DNA of 64,000 nt from NCBI RefSeq assembly GCF_029589435.1, contig NZ_JARRAG010000002.1:3472001-3536000 (forward strand). Reading direction: 5' to 3'. Positions 36,239 through 45,168 of this stretch are shown in pieces. The stretch comes from Paludisphaera mucosa. Its GTDB lineage: Bacteria > Planctomycetota > Planctomycetia > Isosphaerales > Isosphaeraceae. The translations under genes and the position numbers were made by a program. The notes under the pieces were generated by a model. The model saw only the letters and a program-made list of their open reading frames with translations. It ran no database searches and was not told the origin of the DNA. Position 1 is the stretch's first letter. Every line of letters begins with the position of its first letter.

Positions 36239-37408
36239 TCAGACGGCGTGGGGCCGCTGCGAAGGCCTGGGCGGGGCGACGGCCGTCGCGGGATGGACCG
36301 GCATCCCGGCGGGGAGGCTGATCCGCTTCAAGAGGACCTGATCCGGGACGCTCGACAGGGCGAGCCATCGGCCATCGGCCGAGAAGTCGAGCGTCCTCAC
36401 CCAGCCCGTCGCCCCTTCCAGGACCCCGGCGGTCTTGCCGCTCTTCGGGTTCCAGAAATGGATGCGGAGGTCCGAGCCGCACGAGGCGAGGACGCCGCCG
36501 TCCTGCGAGAAGGCCAACGCGTGCGATTCGCGCTCCGCCGCCTCGCACATCGTCTTCGCTCGCCCCCCGACCGCGTCCCAGATCTCGATCTGATCCGACG
36601 ACGGCACGTTGAGCCGACTGAGGGCGAGCAGGTCCCCCACCGGGTTCAGCGCGAACGTCAGGATCGGGCGGGCGGCGTCGTCGAGGTCGTGGAAAAATCT
36701 GACCTCGCGGACCTGGTCGCCGAGGTCCCACGTCTTGAGTCGGCCGTCATAGCTCAGCGAGATCAGGCGGCGGGCGTCGGGCGTGAAGGCGAGTTTTCGC
36801 ACGACGTCCAGGTGGCCGCCGAGCGTCGCCTTCACGCTCCCCGATTGCACGTCGACGAGGCGGACCTGATGGTCGAATCCGCCCAGGACCAGGGTCTTGC
36901 CGTCGGGCGAGAACGTCAGGGACCGATTGGCCCCCACCGCTTCCACGGTCCGAGGGTCGGCACCGTCGTCTTGCCAGTCCCAGATGGTCAGGCCGTCGAG
37001 GCCCGCGACGGCGACGGTCCGGCCGTCGGGGGAGAACTCGGCCGCGTAGATCTCGCCGACGATCGACAATCGCGCCTGTTCCTGGCCGAATCCGCCCGCG
37101 AGGGGGTCGCGTACGTCCCAGACCCGCACGGTCCGATCCCAGCCCGAGCTCAACAGGGTCTTGCCGTCGGGCGAGAACCGGAGCGTCTCGATCAGGCCGA
37201 GATGGCCGCCGAGGGTGAATCCGTCCTTTCCGGCCGTAACCGCTTCGTCCTCCACGAACGCCAGCCCCAGCGCCAGCACCGCCACCAACGCGCCGAGCCG
37301 TTCCCATGTGAACAGGGAGAGCCGGACCGTCCGACGCTGCGAACGTCCGCCGTCGGGCTCCTCGCAAGGATCCTGCGACTCGTCGTCTCGTTCCCTCTCG
37401 CGTTGCAT
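36239..37408 (-). CDS. Membrane-anchored WD40 protein, copy 1
   Basis: A 389-residue protein with a short charged cytoplasmic N-terminus, one membrane helix at about residues 35-55 (LGALVAVLALGLAFV), and a seven-blade-sized WD40 region to the end (repeats such as LRFSPDGKTLLSSGWDRTVRVWD). GGGAGGT lies about seven bases before the ATG. The propeller should face the periplasm or a paryphoplasm-like space. It is a paralogue of the gene at 42367-43506, with the same order and repeat style. Its function is probably as a binding scaffold. It lies between the NTPase and the Hsp20 gene and is transcribed away from Hsp20. Confidence 0.8.
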   Translation of the reverse strand: MQRERERDDESQDPCEEPDGGRSQRRTVRLSLFTWERLGALVAVLALGLAFVEDEAVTAGKDGFTLGGHLGLIETLRFSPDGKTLLSSGWDRTVRVWDVRDPLAGGFGQEQARLSIVGEIYAAEFSPDGRTVAVAGLDGLTIWDWQDDGADPRTVEAVGANRSLTFSPDGKTLVLGGFDHQVRLVDVQSGSVKATLGGHLDVVRKLAFTPDARRLISLSYDGRLKTWDLGDQVREVRFFHDLDDAARPILTFALNPVGDLLALSRLNVPSSDQIEIWDAVGGRAKTMCEAAERESHALAFSQDGGVLASCGSDLRIHFWNPKSGKTAGVLEGATGWVRTLDFSADGRWLALSSVPDQVLLKRISLPAGMPVHPATAVAPPRPSQRPHAV

Positions 37409-37868
37409 CTGCCTACCTCCCTACGACGACGGCCTCGAGTCGTCAGACCCATCGAGGCGCCGTCGGCGCGCGGGGCGGCCCGAAGACGCCCATCGGGGTC
37501 TTGAGGGCCGGCCTGGTTCCAGGCCGATCGGGTCGGAATAGCCATTTCGATGGTCCCGAGGGCGGCGATCGGCTCGATCCGCCCGGTCGGTCGTCGCTCG
37601 TCGGCGACCCTCTTCCTGGCGATCCGCCTTCCGCGGCGACGCCGTCACGACCTACTTCGCACGATCTTCAGGCTTCGAGTCGGGGCGACTCCTGAAGCCT
37701 TTCAGCGTTTCTACGAGATTATTCGGACTGGGGACATCCCTCGTCGGAATTTCCCCACGCATCATCTCGTGACTTCATTGATGCAACTCTAGTACCTAGG
37801 CGTCGATTTTCCTTAGCAAGGTCGACCATTCTCCGAATGGCAGCCGAGATGGCCAAAATCCACTTGAA

Positions 37869-37881
37869 TGCCAATTTGGCA
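37869..37881. promoter_or_regulatory. Palindrome TGCCAA-T-TTGGCA upstream of Hsp20
   Basis: A perfect palindrome with a single central base, 235 bases before the Hsp20 start and inside the AT-richer region. A half-site-like ATTGGCAT recurs at 37988-37995. It could be a repressor or activator site controlling the heat-shock gene. The regulator is unknown. Confidence 0.35.
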
Positions 37882-38082
37882 TCACGAATTGCTTATCGAC
37901 TGCCGTAATCAAATGGGATCTCGAGGCTATGGTTCCATCGTTTTTCTCTAAACCTCAATCCGATTATCGTTTGCGATTTTCTATTGAATTGGCATCCATC
38001 GTGCTTTCGTCCCAACTTCAAGAGGTTCTCGCAGAGAGAGACCTCTGAGTGAAACGATAGGCCCGAATCCCGACGGACGACG

Positions 38083-38105
38083 TCTCGACGGATTTGAATC
38101 GAGGA
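38083..38105 (+). promoter_or_regulatory. Leader hairpin covering the Hsp20 ribosome-binding site
   Basis: TCTCGA (38083-38088) can pair with TCGAGGA (38099-38105), with one bulged G and a 10-base loop. The right arm includes most of the ribosome-binding site GAGGAG (38101-38106), which lies nine bases before the ATG. A weak stem hiding the site of an Hsp20 gene is the standard design of an RNA thermometer of the ROSE kind. This is a prediction from pairing by eye. Confidence 0.4.
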
Positions 38106-38115
38106 GAGTGAAACC

Positions 38116-38568
38116 ATGTCCACCTTCACGCGTAATCGGTTCCCTGTGGCAGTCCATGGTCTCGGTCGTTTCGACAGGGAGATGGAAGCCCTTTTCGGGC
38201 GATACCTGGGGGAAGGTTCCCAGGCGAAGGCTTTGAACCGATCGGGCGGCGATCCCCTGCCCCTCTCGCTCTGGAGCGACGAGGGCTGGTTTCATATCGA
38301 GGTCGACCTGCCCGGGGTCGAACTCAAGGACGTGGACGTCTCGATCCACAAGGACGTCCTGACGATCAAGGCCCAGCGCGCGGTGGTCGAGGAGCGGCGC
38401 TACGCCTACAACGGCCGGACGTTCGGCCGCTTCGAGCGGTCGCTGACGCTTCCCGAGTCGGTCGACTCCGAATCGGTCGACGCCCGGCTCGCCGACGGTG
38501 TCCTTCACCTGACGCTCCGCAAGCGGCCCGAGGCGCACGTCAGGAAGGTCGAAATCCGTCAGGACTGA
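38116..38568 (+). CDS. Small heat-shock protein, Hsp20/alpha-crystallin family
   Basis: A 150-residue holdase chaperone. The N-terminal arm (1-45) is followed by the alpha-crystallin domain (about 48-140), with WFHIEVDLPGVELKDVDVSI at its start and FGRFERSLTLPESVD, then ADGVLHLTLRKR near its end; the A-x-x-x-G-V-L motif is intact. It binds unfolding proteins in the cytoplasm during heat or other stress. A clear ribosome-binding site GAGGAG lies nine bases upstream and may be hidden in a hairpin. It is a single-gene unit: a strong hairpin follows the stop, and the next gene is convergent. Confidence 0.93.
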   Translation: MSTFTRNRFPVAVHGLGRFDREMEALFGRYLGEGSQAKALNRSGGDPLPLSLWSDEGWFHIEVDLPGVELKDVDVSIHKDVLTIKAQRAVVEERRYAYNGRTFGRFERSLTLPESVDSESVDARLADGVLHLTLRKRPEAHVRKVEIRQD

Positions 38569-38606
38569 GTCGGCGACGTCGCGAGATCCGAACCGCCTCG
38601 CAAGAG

Positions 38607-38634
38607 GGCCGGCCCGCCGACGCGCGGGCCGGCC
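38607..38634. terminator. Strong hairpin between convergent genes
   Basis: GGCCGGCCCGC and GCGGGCCGGCC form a perfect 11-bp GC stem with a 6-base loop, 38 bases after the Hsp20 stop and nine bases before the stop of the leftward kinase gene. It can act for both strands. There is no long T-tract, which is usual in such GC-rich genomes. Confidence 0.65.
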
Positions 38635-38643
38635 TCCGTTCGC

Positions 38644-41616
38644 TCAGGGCCTGAGGAACGGGTCGTCGTGCGGGACGGGCCCACGTCGGCGTTTGAGGGC
38701 CGCGCCGAACCGGGGCCTGCCGGGGCCCGAGGGCGCGACCCGGTCCTCGCTCGGGCTCCCGATCCGGCGTCCGGGGAGGCCGAACCACGGGCTGGCGATC
38801 ACGTCGGCGATGCCCGCGGGAGGGGCGGTCGGATCTCCGATCGCCTCGCCCATCAGGGCTCGGGCCTCGGCGAGGAAGCGATGCAGCTCCAGGTCGTCGG
38901 GACGCTCGCGACGCCGGTATTCCTCGGAACGGCGGTACCAGTCGCGGGCTTCCTCCTTGCGGCCGAGCCTCCAGAGGGTCATGGCCAGGCCGAATCCGTC
39001 GAACGCCTTCTCGTCGGCGTTCAGCTCCAGGGAGCGTTCGAAGGCCGCCTTGGCGCCCTGCCAGTCGCCGTTGCGGTAGCGGGCGACGCCCAGAGTGTTC
39101 CAGCAGGCCCACGCGTCCGGGGCGTTGGCCACGACCAGCTCGGCCAGCTCGACGGCCTTGGCCGGGTTCCGCGCGGCGATGTCGGGCGTGGTCACCAGGT
39201 ACCAGGCGATGTTGTTCAGGCGGACCTGCTCGAAGGCCTCGCGCTTGGGGTCGTATTCGGAGGCCGTCTTGAGTGCGGCCTCGGAGTCTTCGGGGCGGTC
39301 GGTCTCCCAGTACAGCCGGCTCAACACCTCGTACAAACGGCCCAGCTCGCGCTTGTACCGCGGGACGCGCGGGTAGTCGGTCACGAGGCGTTTCAGGGCG
39401 GCGATCCCCTGCTCCAGCGAGACGACCGCCTCTTCGTGCCGGCGGGCTTCGAGCTGGAGCTCCCCGAGTCGAGCGTAGCAGCGGGCCAGCGATTCCCGGC
39501 CGACCGGATGGACGGAGGATGCGGCCTGGAATTCCTCGACGAGCTTGAGGCCCTTGCGATACGCCGCCTCGGCCTCGCCGCGGCGGCGGCCGAGTTGCAG
39601 CCAGGTCCCCAGGCCCGTGTAGGCGGAGGCCAGCTCATTCTTGAGGTCGATCGCCGGCGGCTGCCCAGGTCCGACCCGGCCTTCCAGGGGCTCCAGCAGG
39701 CCGAGGGCTTCGTTCGTATCCGCCAGAGCCTTCTCGATCCGCCCGGTGTCGCCCTCGATGTTCGCCTTGAGGTTCAGGGCCTGGGCCAGGGCGAATCGAT
39801 TCGACGGGTCGGCCGGCGCGTGCTCGACGGTCTGGCGGAAGAGCTGGACGGACTGCTCGACGGCCCAGTCGCAGGGCCCGTAGACCGCCTGCCGTCGCAG
39901 GAGGTCCGCGTACTTCCGGAGGATGACGGCGAGCTGGAACGCGTTGGCGTCGTCCGGCGCGGCTTCGAGACGCTTGAGCATGCCCTGCATGGCCCGACGG
40001 TAGGCGTCTTCCGCCTCGCCGATCTGGCCGAGCGTCAGGCGGATGTCGCCGATCCGGCTGTAGGCGTTGAACGTGCGGTCGATCACCCGCCGGTCGGCGT
40101 CGTTGCGCGACGCGATCAGCTCGTAGAACTGCAAGGCGGTGCGGAGCAGGTCGACGTCGCCGCGATCGTCCTCCGACTCGCGCGGGAACCACGACTCGGC
40201 CGAGTCCAGGTAGAGCTCCAACGCGCGGTGGGCGACGTCGAGATTGACCTCGGCCCGGTCGAGCTGCATCCGCCGCGCGTCCGACTCGCTGCGGATGCGG
40301 GACATGGCGCCCCAGATCACCAGCGTGCTGATCGCCAGGCAGACCGTGGCCAGCACCAGGACCCCGGCCAGGGCCGCGGCGATCGGCCGATGCCGACGCC
40401 CCCAGCGCACGGCGTGCTCGATCAGGGTCGGGCGGCGGGCGAGGACGGCCTTGTCGTCGAGGAACCGCCTGAGGTCCTCGGCCATCTCGCGCGCCGAGGC
40501 GTATCGGTTGGCGGCCTCCTTCGCCATGGCCTTCAGGACGATCGTCTCCAGGTCGCGCGGGACCTGGGGCGTCGATCGGGAGGGCGGGGCCGGATCCTCG
40601 TTGGTGATCCGCTGCACGAGTGCGGCCATCTCGCCGCCCGGGAAGGCCGGTTCGAGGGCCAGCAGCTCGTAGAGCGTCACGCCCAGCGAGTAGAGGTCGG
40701 TGCGGTGGTCGACGACGCCCCGGTCGGCGATCACCTGCTCGGGGCTCATGTAGCGGAGCGTCCCCACGAGGTCGCCCGTCGCGGTCAGCCCCGAAGCCCC
40801 GTGCAGCCGGGCGAGGCCGAAGTCGGCGACCCAGAGATCCCCCTCCTCGTCGATCAAAAGGTTGCTCGGCTTGACGTCGCGATGGACCACGCCCAGGCCG
40901 TGCGCATGGTCGAGCGCCTCGGCCGCCTGCAGGCCGAGCCGCGCGACCCGGCGGAAGAACGTGGCCCCCGGCCGGGAGGATCGGGCGGGCGGCTCGTCGC
41001 CGTCGCGAGAAGGCGGGGCCCACGACGGCGGCGAGCCGGGATGGGCGTCGCGCTGCCGCCGCATCTCGTCGATCCACGCCGAGAGCGGGCGTCCCGAGAT
41101 GTACTGCATGCTGTAATAATGGACGCCCGAGTCGCAGCCCACGGCGTAGATGGGGACGATGTTCGGGTGCCGCAGGTGGCCCGCCGCCTGGACCTCGACC
41201 TGGAACCGCTGGACGTGGCGGGGGTCCATCGCCGCCGTCGACGGCAGCAGCTTCAGGGCGACGCGACGGCCCAGCGACGACTGCTCGGCCTCGTAGACGA
41301 TGCCCATCCCGCCGCGTCCCAACTCGCGGATGATGCGGTAGTCGCCGAGGCGCTCCGGCGGCATGGGGACGCCGCCCTGGAACCAGACCCCCGCGCTGCG
41401 GAGGCGGTCGAGCCCCTCCAGGCATTCCTCCAGCTCGGTCGCGATCGCCGCGTGCTCGCGGAGGAAGGCCGAGCGGAGGGGCCGTTCGCCGCGCGCGCAG
41501 GCAGCCTCGTACTCGTCCAGCGCCCGGGCGAGGCGGGGGTCGTCGTCGCCGTCGGGCCCCGCCGCGAAGTCGGCGCTGAACGCCTCGGTCGCGTCCTCCG
41601 GCCGTTCAAAGTCCAT
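38644..41616 (-). CDS. Ser/Thr protein kinase with TPR repeats
   Basis: A 990-residue kinase. After an acidic N-terminal region (1-90) the kinase domain runs from about 92 to 390, with LGRGGMGIVYEAEQ, Lys in VALKLL, HRDVKPSN and ADFG all intact. It has a long polar insert before the catalytic loop. A membrane helix lies at about 415-440 (ALAGVLVLATVCLAISTLVI), then TPR-like helical repeats from about 460 to 930 and a basic tail. It overlaps the ECF sigma gene upstream by 11 bases, so the two are made together. The kinase may control that sigma factor in response to a signal read by the TPR region (inference). Confidence 0.9.
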   Translation of the reverse strand: MDFERPEDATEAFSADFAAGPDGDDDPRLARALDEYEAACARGERPLRSAFLREHAAIATELEECLEGLDRLRSAGVWFQGGVPMPPERLGDYRIIRELGRGGMGIVYEAEQSSLGRRVALKLLPSTAAMDPRHVQRFQVEVQAAGHLRHPNIVPIYAVGCDSGVHYYSMQYISGRPLSAWIDEMRRQRDAHPGSPPSWAPPSRDGDEPPARSSRPGATFFRRVARLGLQAAEALDHAHGLGVVHRDVKPSNLLIDEEGDLWVADFGLARLHGASGLTATGDLVGTLRYMSPEQVIADRGVVDHRTDLYSLGVTLYELLALEPAFPGGEMAALVQRITNEDPAPPSRSTPQVPRDLETIVLKAMAKEAANRYASAREMAEDLRRFLDDKAVLARRPTLIEHAVRWGRRHRPIAAALAGVLVLATVCLAISTLVIWGAMSRIRSESDARRMQLDRAEVNLDVAHRALELYLDSAESWFPRESEDDRGDVDLLRTALQFYELIASRNDADRRVIDRTFNAYSRIGDIRLTLGQIGEAEDAYRRAMQGMLKRLEAAPDDANAFQLAVILRKYADLLRRQAVYGPCDWAVEQSVQLFRQTVEHAPADPSNRFALAQALNLKANIEGDTGRIEKALADTNEALGLLEPLEGRVGPGQPPAIDLKNELASAYTGLGTWLQLGRRRGEAEAAYRKGLKLVEEFQAASSVHPVGRESLARCYARLGELQLEARRHEEAVVSLEQGIAALKRLVTDYPRVPRYKRELGRLYEVLSRLYWETDRPEDSEAALKTASEYDPKREAFEQVRLNNIAWYLVTTPDIAARNPAKAVELAELVVANAPDAWACWNTLGVARYRNGDWQGAKAAFERSLELNADEKAFDGFGLAMTLWRLGRKEEARDWYRRSEEYRRRERPDDLELHRFLAEARALMGEAIGDPTAPPAGIADVIASPWFGLPGRRIGSPSEDRVAPSGPGRPRFGAALKRRRGPVPHDDPFLRP

Positions 41617-42235
41617 CGAGCGCCTCCAGTTCGCGACGGAGCTTGGCGAGGGCCCGGGCCCAGAGGTTCTTGACGCTGTCCTGCGTCCGCCCCATGCGTT
41701 CGGAGACTTCGGGGAAGCTGAGGCCTTCGAGCTGGCGGAGGATGATCACCTCGCGATAGTCGGCGGTCAATCCATTGAGCGCGTCGGCCAGCAGGACGGC
41801 CTGCTCCCGGCGCGACGCCTGGGCGCTCGGCGAGCTCTGGGTGGCGACCAGCGGCCCGATCATGGCCTTCGACGACCGGTCGAGATCCTCGTAGAGGTCG
41901 CGCTCCAGGCGGACGTCCCGCCGCTTGGCGCCGAAGTACCGGCGGATCTGGTTGGCCAGCACGCCGCCGAGGATCTGCCGCAGCCACGCCAGGAACTCGC
42001 CCTCGGACCCGCCCCGGAAGCCGCCGATCCGGCGGTGGACCTCCAGCGACACGTCCTGGACCAGGTCGAGCACGTCGATCTTGGCCTGGATCCGCCGGCC
42101 GAGCTGGACCCGGGCGAGGAGGGCGAGGTAGTTGTGATACCGCTGGAGCAGCAGCCCCAGCGCCGCGCCGTCGCCCGCGCGCGCGCCGTCCAGCAGGCGT
42201 TCGACGGGCGGGCTCGTTTCGCCGGCGAGGCTCAT
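41606..42235 (-). CDS. ECF-type RNA polymerase sigma factor
   Basis: A 209-residue sigma factor of the planctomycete ECF type. Region 2 is clear (QAKIDVLDLVQDVSLEVHRR, with GEFLAWLRQIL), and region 4 has LTADYREVIILRQLEGLSFPEV, then the helix MGRTQDSVKNLWARALAKLRREL. The ATG at 42235 gives the usual family start (MSLAGETSPPVERLL), with GGAG nine bases upstream. A GTG at 42262 with GGGAGAG is also possible. Its 3' end overlaps the kinase gene by 11 bases. A membrane WD40 gene lies 131 bases upstream on the same strand and may be part of the same transcript. Confidence 0.88.
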   Translation of the reverse strand: MSLAGETSPPVERLLDGARAGDGAALGLLLQRYHNYLALLARVQLGRRIQAKIDVLDLVQDVSLEVHRRIGGFRGGSEGEFLAWLRQILGGVLANQIRRYFGAKRRDVRLERDLYEDLDRSSKAMIGPLVATQSSPSAQASRREQAVLLADALNGLTADYREVIILRQLEGLSFPEVSERMGRTQDSVKNLWARALAKLRRELEALDGL

Positions 42236-42366
42236 CAGGCTGGGCTCCGAGGGATCGGCCACCGTCTCTCCCGGATCGCACCGCGGTTTCCAGCAGCACT
42301 CTCGACGACCGCGCCGGGGAGTGTCGATCTTAAGGGATTCGGCGACCGAGGTCTCGCCCCTTCCGG

Positions 42367-43506
42367 TCAGCCGGCCCGCGACTTCGGGCCGTCGTGCCGC
42401 GTCCCCAGGCGTTTGTCGGCGGGGGCGGCGGGGACGTCCCAGAAGCGGATGGCCCCGTCGCGGCCGCCGTAGGCCAGGCGTGAGCCGCCCTGGGTGAAGA
42501 GGATCGTCTTGACCCATCCCACGCCCTTGTCGAGCGTGCCGCGGACCTCGCCCGTGCGTGCGTCCCAGAGCTGGATCGTCTGGTTCACGCCGGCGGCCGC
42601 GATCAGGCCCCCGCCCGGCGAGAAGGCCAGGGCGTTGAAACCCTCGTCGCCGCCCATCCTGGCCTTCACCTCGCCGCTGGCCAGGTCCCAGAGGATGGCC
42701 CCCCCTCCCTCGCCCGCCCGCCACGCGGCCGTCGCGATGGTGCGGCCGTCGGGCGAGAAGGCGAAGCAGTGGACGCGGCCGAGCTTGCGGGCGATCGGCT
42801 GCTCGCGCCCCGTCTTCCAGTCCCAGATCCGCAGCTCGCCGCCGAACGTGGAGGCGGCCACGCGATCGCCGTCGACCGAGAAGGCGACGGAGTGGACCAT
42901 GTCGGTCAGGCCCTTCAGGACGACCCGCTCTTCCATGGAGGGGATCGCAAGGATCCGGATCTCGCCCGTCTCGCCGCCGATCGCCAAGGACCGCGAATCG
43001 GGCGCGAACGCCAAATAGCGATAGTCGCTCCCCTCCTTCGCCACCAACGGCTTCCATCCCTCGGCCCCGTTCTCCCAGACGGCCAGGTGCTTGGCCCCGC
43101 CGACGGCCAGGTAGCGGCCGTCGGCGCTCGGCGCCAGGGCGTAGGGATGCGAGTCGTGGGGCAGCGTGAGCACCTCTTCGCCCCAGGTCGGCTTGCCGAG
43201 GTCCAGGTCCCAGAACCGGACCGTGTCGTCGGAGCCGGACGAGATCAGGACGTCCCGGTTGGTATCGAGGGCCAGCGCCTCGAGCAGATCGTCGTGGCCG
43301 CCCGTGGTCGAGCCGTGGCTGCGGCCGCGGCCTTCGTCCTCGATGTCGAGCCGCGTCGAGAGGATGACGGCGACGATCGCCGAGACCAGCAGGAACACCG
43401 CCGCTTCCCAACTCACCCACGACAACCGCACTCGACCGCCGCGGGTCCGGCGTCCGCCTTCGGCACGTTCATCCTCGATCCGGCCGAGTGACTGTTCGTC
43501 GTTCAT
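42367..43506 (-). CDS. Membrane-anchored WD40 protein, copy 2
   Basis: A 379-residue paralogue of the WD40 protein at 36239-37408. A charged N-terminus is followed by one membrane helix at about residues 33-53 (AAVFLLVSAIVAVIL) and then WD40 repeats to about 365 (for example LAFSPGGGLIAAAG and WDARTGEVRG). The propeller should lie outside the cytoplasm. It precedes the ECF sigma and kinase genes on the same strand, so it could be the signal-reading member of a three-gene set (inference). GGAGA lies close before the ATG. Confidence 0.8.
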   Translation of the reverse strand: MNDEQSLGRIEDERAEGGRRTRGGRVRLSWVSWEAAVFLLVSAIVAVILSTRLDIEDEGRGRSHGSTTGGHDDLLEALALDTNRDVLISSGSDDTVRFWDLDLGKPTWGEEVLTLPHDSHPYALAPSADGRYLAVGGAKHLAVWENGAEGWKPLVAKEGSDYRYLAFAPDSRSLAIGGETGEIRILAIPSMEERVVLKGLTDMVHSVAFSVDGDRVAASTFGGELRIWDWKTGREQPIARKLGRVHCFAFSPDGRTIATAAWRAGEGGGAILWDLASGEVKARMGGDEGFNALAFSPGGGLIAAAGVNQTIQLWDARTGEVRGTLDKGVGWVKTILFTQGGSRLAYGGRDGAIRFWDVPAAPADKRLGTRHDGPKSRAG

Positions 43507-43935
43507 GGCTCTCCGATCTCCTATCGAGCGCTAGGGCGCGAACTCGTTCCACGCCGCGGCTTTGCGGCAGACCGACCGCCTTCTCGTCCCTTGCTCGCGA
43601 CGGCGCGGCGGTCGAAATCGTGCGGCCCTACGGGTGATGATTCGCGGGGACGACGAATTTCTTGCGGCCGAGCCCGAGAAACCTGCGAGCCGCCCCTTGC
43701 CGGGCGCGTACCCCCTAGGATCGGGCGACCTCGCCTCGCCGGCGATGTGCCGTCGGCGACCGTCCCGACCCGTTCCGCTTCGCCTCGCCGTTCACGAAAC
43801 TAGTCGTTGAAGCGGCCCCGATAGCGCCGCGGATTCTCGGAAGGCCGCCGCCAGCGGAGAACCCATGCGCCCTACCGACCCGGCCGAGGGCCGGCGGGTT
43901 CGCTCAGGTCTGCGACGAGGTCGTCGCCGCGGCGG
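43507..43935. other. Intergenic region, no gene seen
   Basis: These 429 bases lie between the start of the leftward WD40 gene and the stop of rsgA. Short frames have no support. A small hairpin (GCCGC/GCGGC, 43553-43568) and an imperfect GC stem near 43876-43900, just past the rsgA stop, are the only structures noted; the second may help end the rsgA transcript. Confidence 0.45.
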
Positions 43936-45117
43936 TCAGAAGCCCTCGTCGGGCTTCTGGTGGTAGAGCTTGAGGTAGCTCTCGTAACGTCCCGCGTGGA
44001 TCCACCCCCAGTAGACCGCGTCCTTGACGGCGCAACGGTTCTCGTGGGTATGGGAGCAGTCGGGGAAACGGCAGAGGGGGATGAAGGGGCGGAATTCGAC
44101 GAAGCAGCCCTCCAGCTCGGCGGGGAGGACGCCCCAGAGCTCGAACTGCCGCAGGCCGGGCGTGTCGACGACGTAACCGCCGTCGTTCAAACGGATCAGC
44201 TCGGCGGTGGTCGTCGTGTGCTTGCCCTTGGACGTCCAGTCGGAGACCTCGTTCACGCGCAGGTTCAGCCCGGGCTGGATGACGTTGAGCAGGGAACTCT
44301 TGCCGACGCCGCTCTGGCCGGAGATGGCCGTCACGCCCTTCCGCAGCAGGCCCCGGAGGCGGTCGATGCCGCGGCCGTCGGGGGCCGACGTGACGATCGT
44401 CTCGTAGCCGAGCTGCGTGTACAGGCCGACCACCCATTGATAGGGCGCGACGTCCACGAGGTCGGCCTTGTTCAGCACGATCACGGGGCGGACGCCGCCG
44501 ACCTCCGCGGCCGCGAGGTAGCGGTCGATGAGGCTGATCTTGAGGCCGGGCTCGGCGAGCGCCGAGACGATGAAGACGGAATCGACGTTGGCGGCCAGAA
44601 CGTGGCGCCGGCCGCGATAGCCGCGGGTGACGACCCCGCTGCGGGCTTCGACCCGTTCGATGACCCCCTCCTCGCCGCCCCCCTCGGGGGGTCGGAACCA
44701 GACGCGGTCGCCGACGGCGACGACGTTGCGGCCGTCGATCGCCATGCTCTTGAGCAGTCGGCGGACGTGACACGGGAACGACCGGCCGTCGTCCGTGTCG
44801 ACCACGTTGAGCAGGCCGTGGATCCGGACGACCCGGCCCGCGACCCAGGCCGACTCGTCGACCGCCCGCCGCCCGGACGCCCCCTCGCCGCCGCCCCCGG
44901 CGCCGCCGCCCCCCGGCGGGGACGGCGCCTCGTTCACGTCCGTCATGATGGTGCGACGGCGCGACATCTCCCCCTTGGGACGGACCCGCTCGCCGGCGAT
45001 CGACTCGGACGAGGCCGGCTTCTCGTCGCCGAACGCGCGCGTCAGGTCGTTGGCCCGCGTACGCTTCTGGCGGTTCTTCTTCAGGTCGATCCGGACCTTC
45101 TTCTTCTTGTTCGCCAA
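43936..45117 (-). CDS. rsgA: Ribosome small-subunit-dependent GTPase RsgA
   Basis: A 393-residue circularly permuted GTPase that checks late assembly of the 30S subunit. An N-terminal Lys/Arg-rich tail and a Gly-rich linker (about residues 65-82) precede an OB fold (about 95-160). The GTPase motifs appear in the permuted order NKAD (G4), SAPDG (G5), GQSGVGKSS (G1, near 266-274) and DTPG (G3). A zinc knuckle near the end, CRFPDCSHTHENRC, is conserved. The N-terminal extension is longer than in Escherichia coli. It lies 51 bases after the ACT-domain gene on the same strand. Confidence 0.93.
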   Translation of the reverse strand: MANKKKKVRIDLKKNRQKRTRANDLTRAFGDEKPASSESIAGERVRPKGEMSRRRTIMTDVNEAPSPPGGGGAGGGGEGASGRRAVDESAWVAGRVVRIHGLLNVVDTDDGRSFPCHVRRLLKSMAIDGRNVVAVGDRVWFRPPEGGGEEGVIERVEARSGVVTRGYRGRRHVLAANVDSVFIVSALAEPGLKISLIDRYLAAAEVGGVRPVIVLNKADLVDVAPYQWVVGLYTQLGYETIVTSAPDGRGIDRLRGLLRKGVTAISGQSGVGKSSLLNVIQPGLNLRVNEVSDWTSKGKHTTTTAELIRLNDGGYVVDTPGLRQFELWGVLPAELEGCFVEFRPFIPLCRFPDCSHTHENRCAVKDAVYWGWIHAGRYESYLKLYHQKPDEGF

Positions 45118-45168
45118 GTCGAGCCCTTCGATCGGGGGGGAGGAAACGGCCGCGGCCCGGATTCGGCC

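Larger units (their letters stand above)
37409..38115. other. Long AT-richer region upstream of Hsp20
   Basis: These 707 bases separate the leftward WD40 gene from the Hsp20 gene. From about 37690 the sequence becomes clearly less GC-rich than the rest of the window. Small frames in it lack ribosome-binding sites. It holds a 13-bp palindrome (37869-37881) and an SD-pairing leader hairpin (38083-38105), both listed separately, plus a 6-bp stem AGAGGT/ACCTCT (38021-38046). No CIRCE element (the HrcA site) is present. Confidence 0.5.

Noticed and set aside
37550-37792. 80-residue frame in the region before Hsp20
   Set aside because: There is no ribosome-binding site, the first half is Arg-rich GC filler, and the frame crosses a composition change.
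37409-38115. CIRCE-type HrcA operator upstream of Hsp20
   Set aside because: No TTAGCACTC-N9-GAGTGCTAA-like repeat is present; the nearby palindrome has another sequence.
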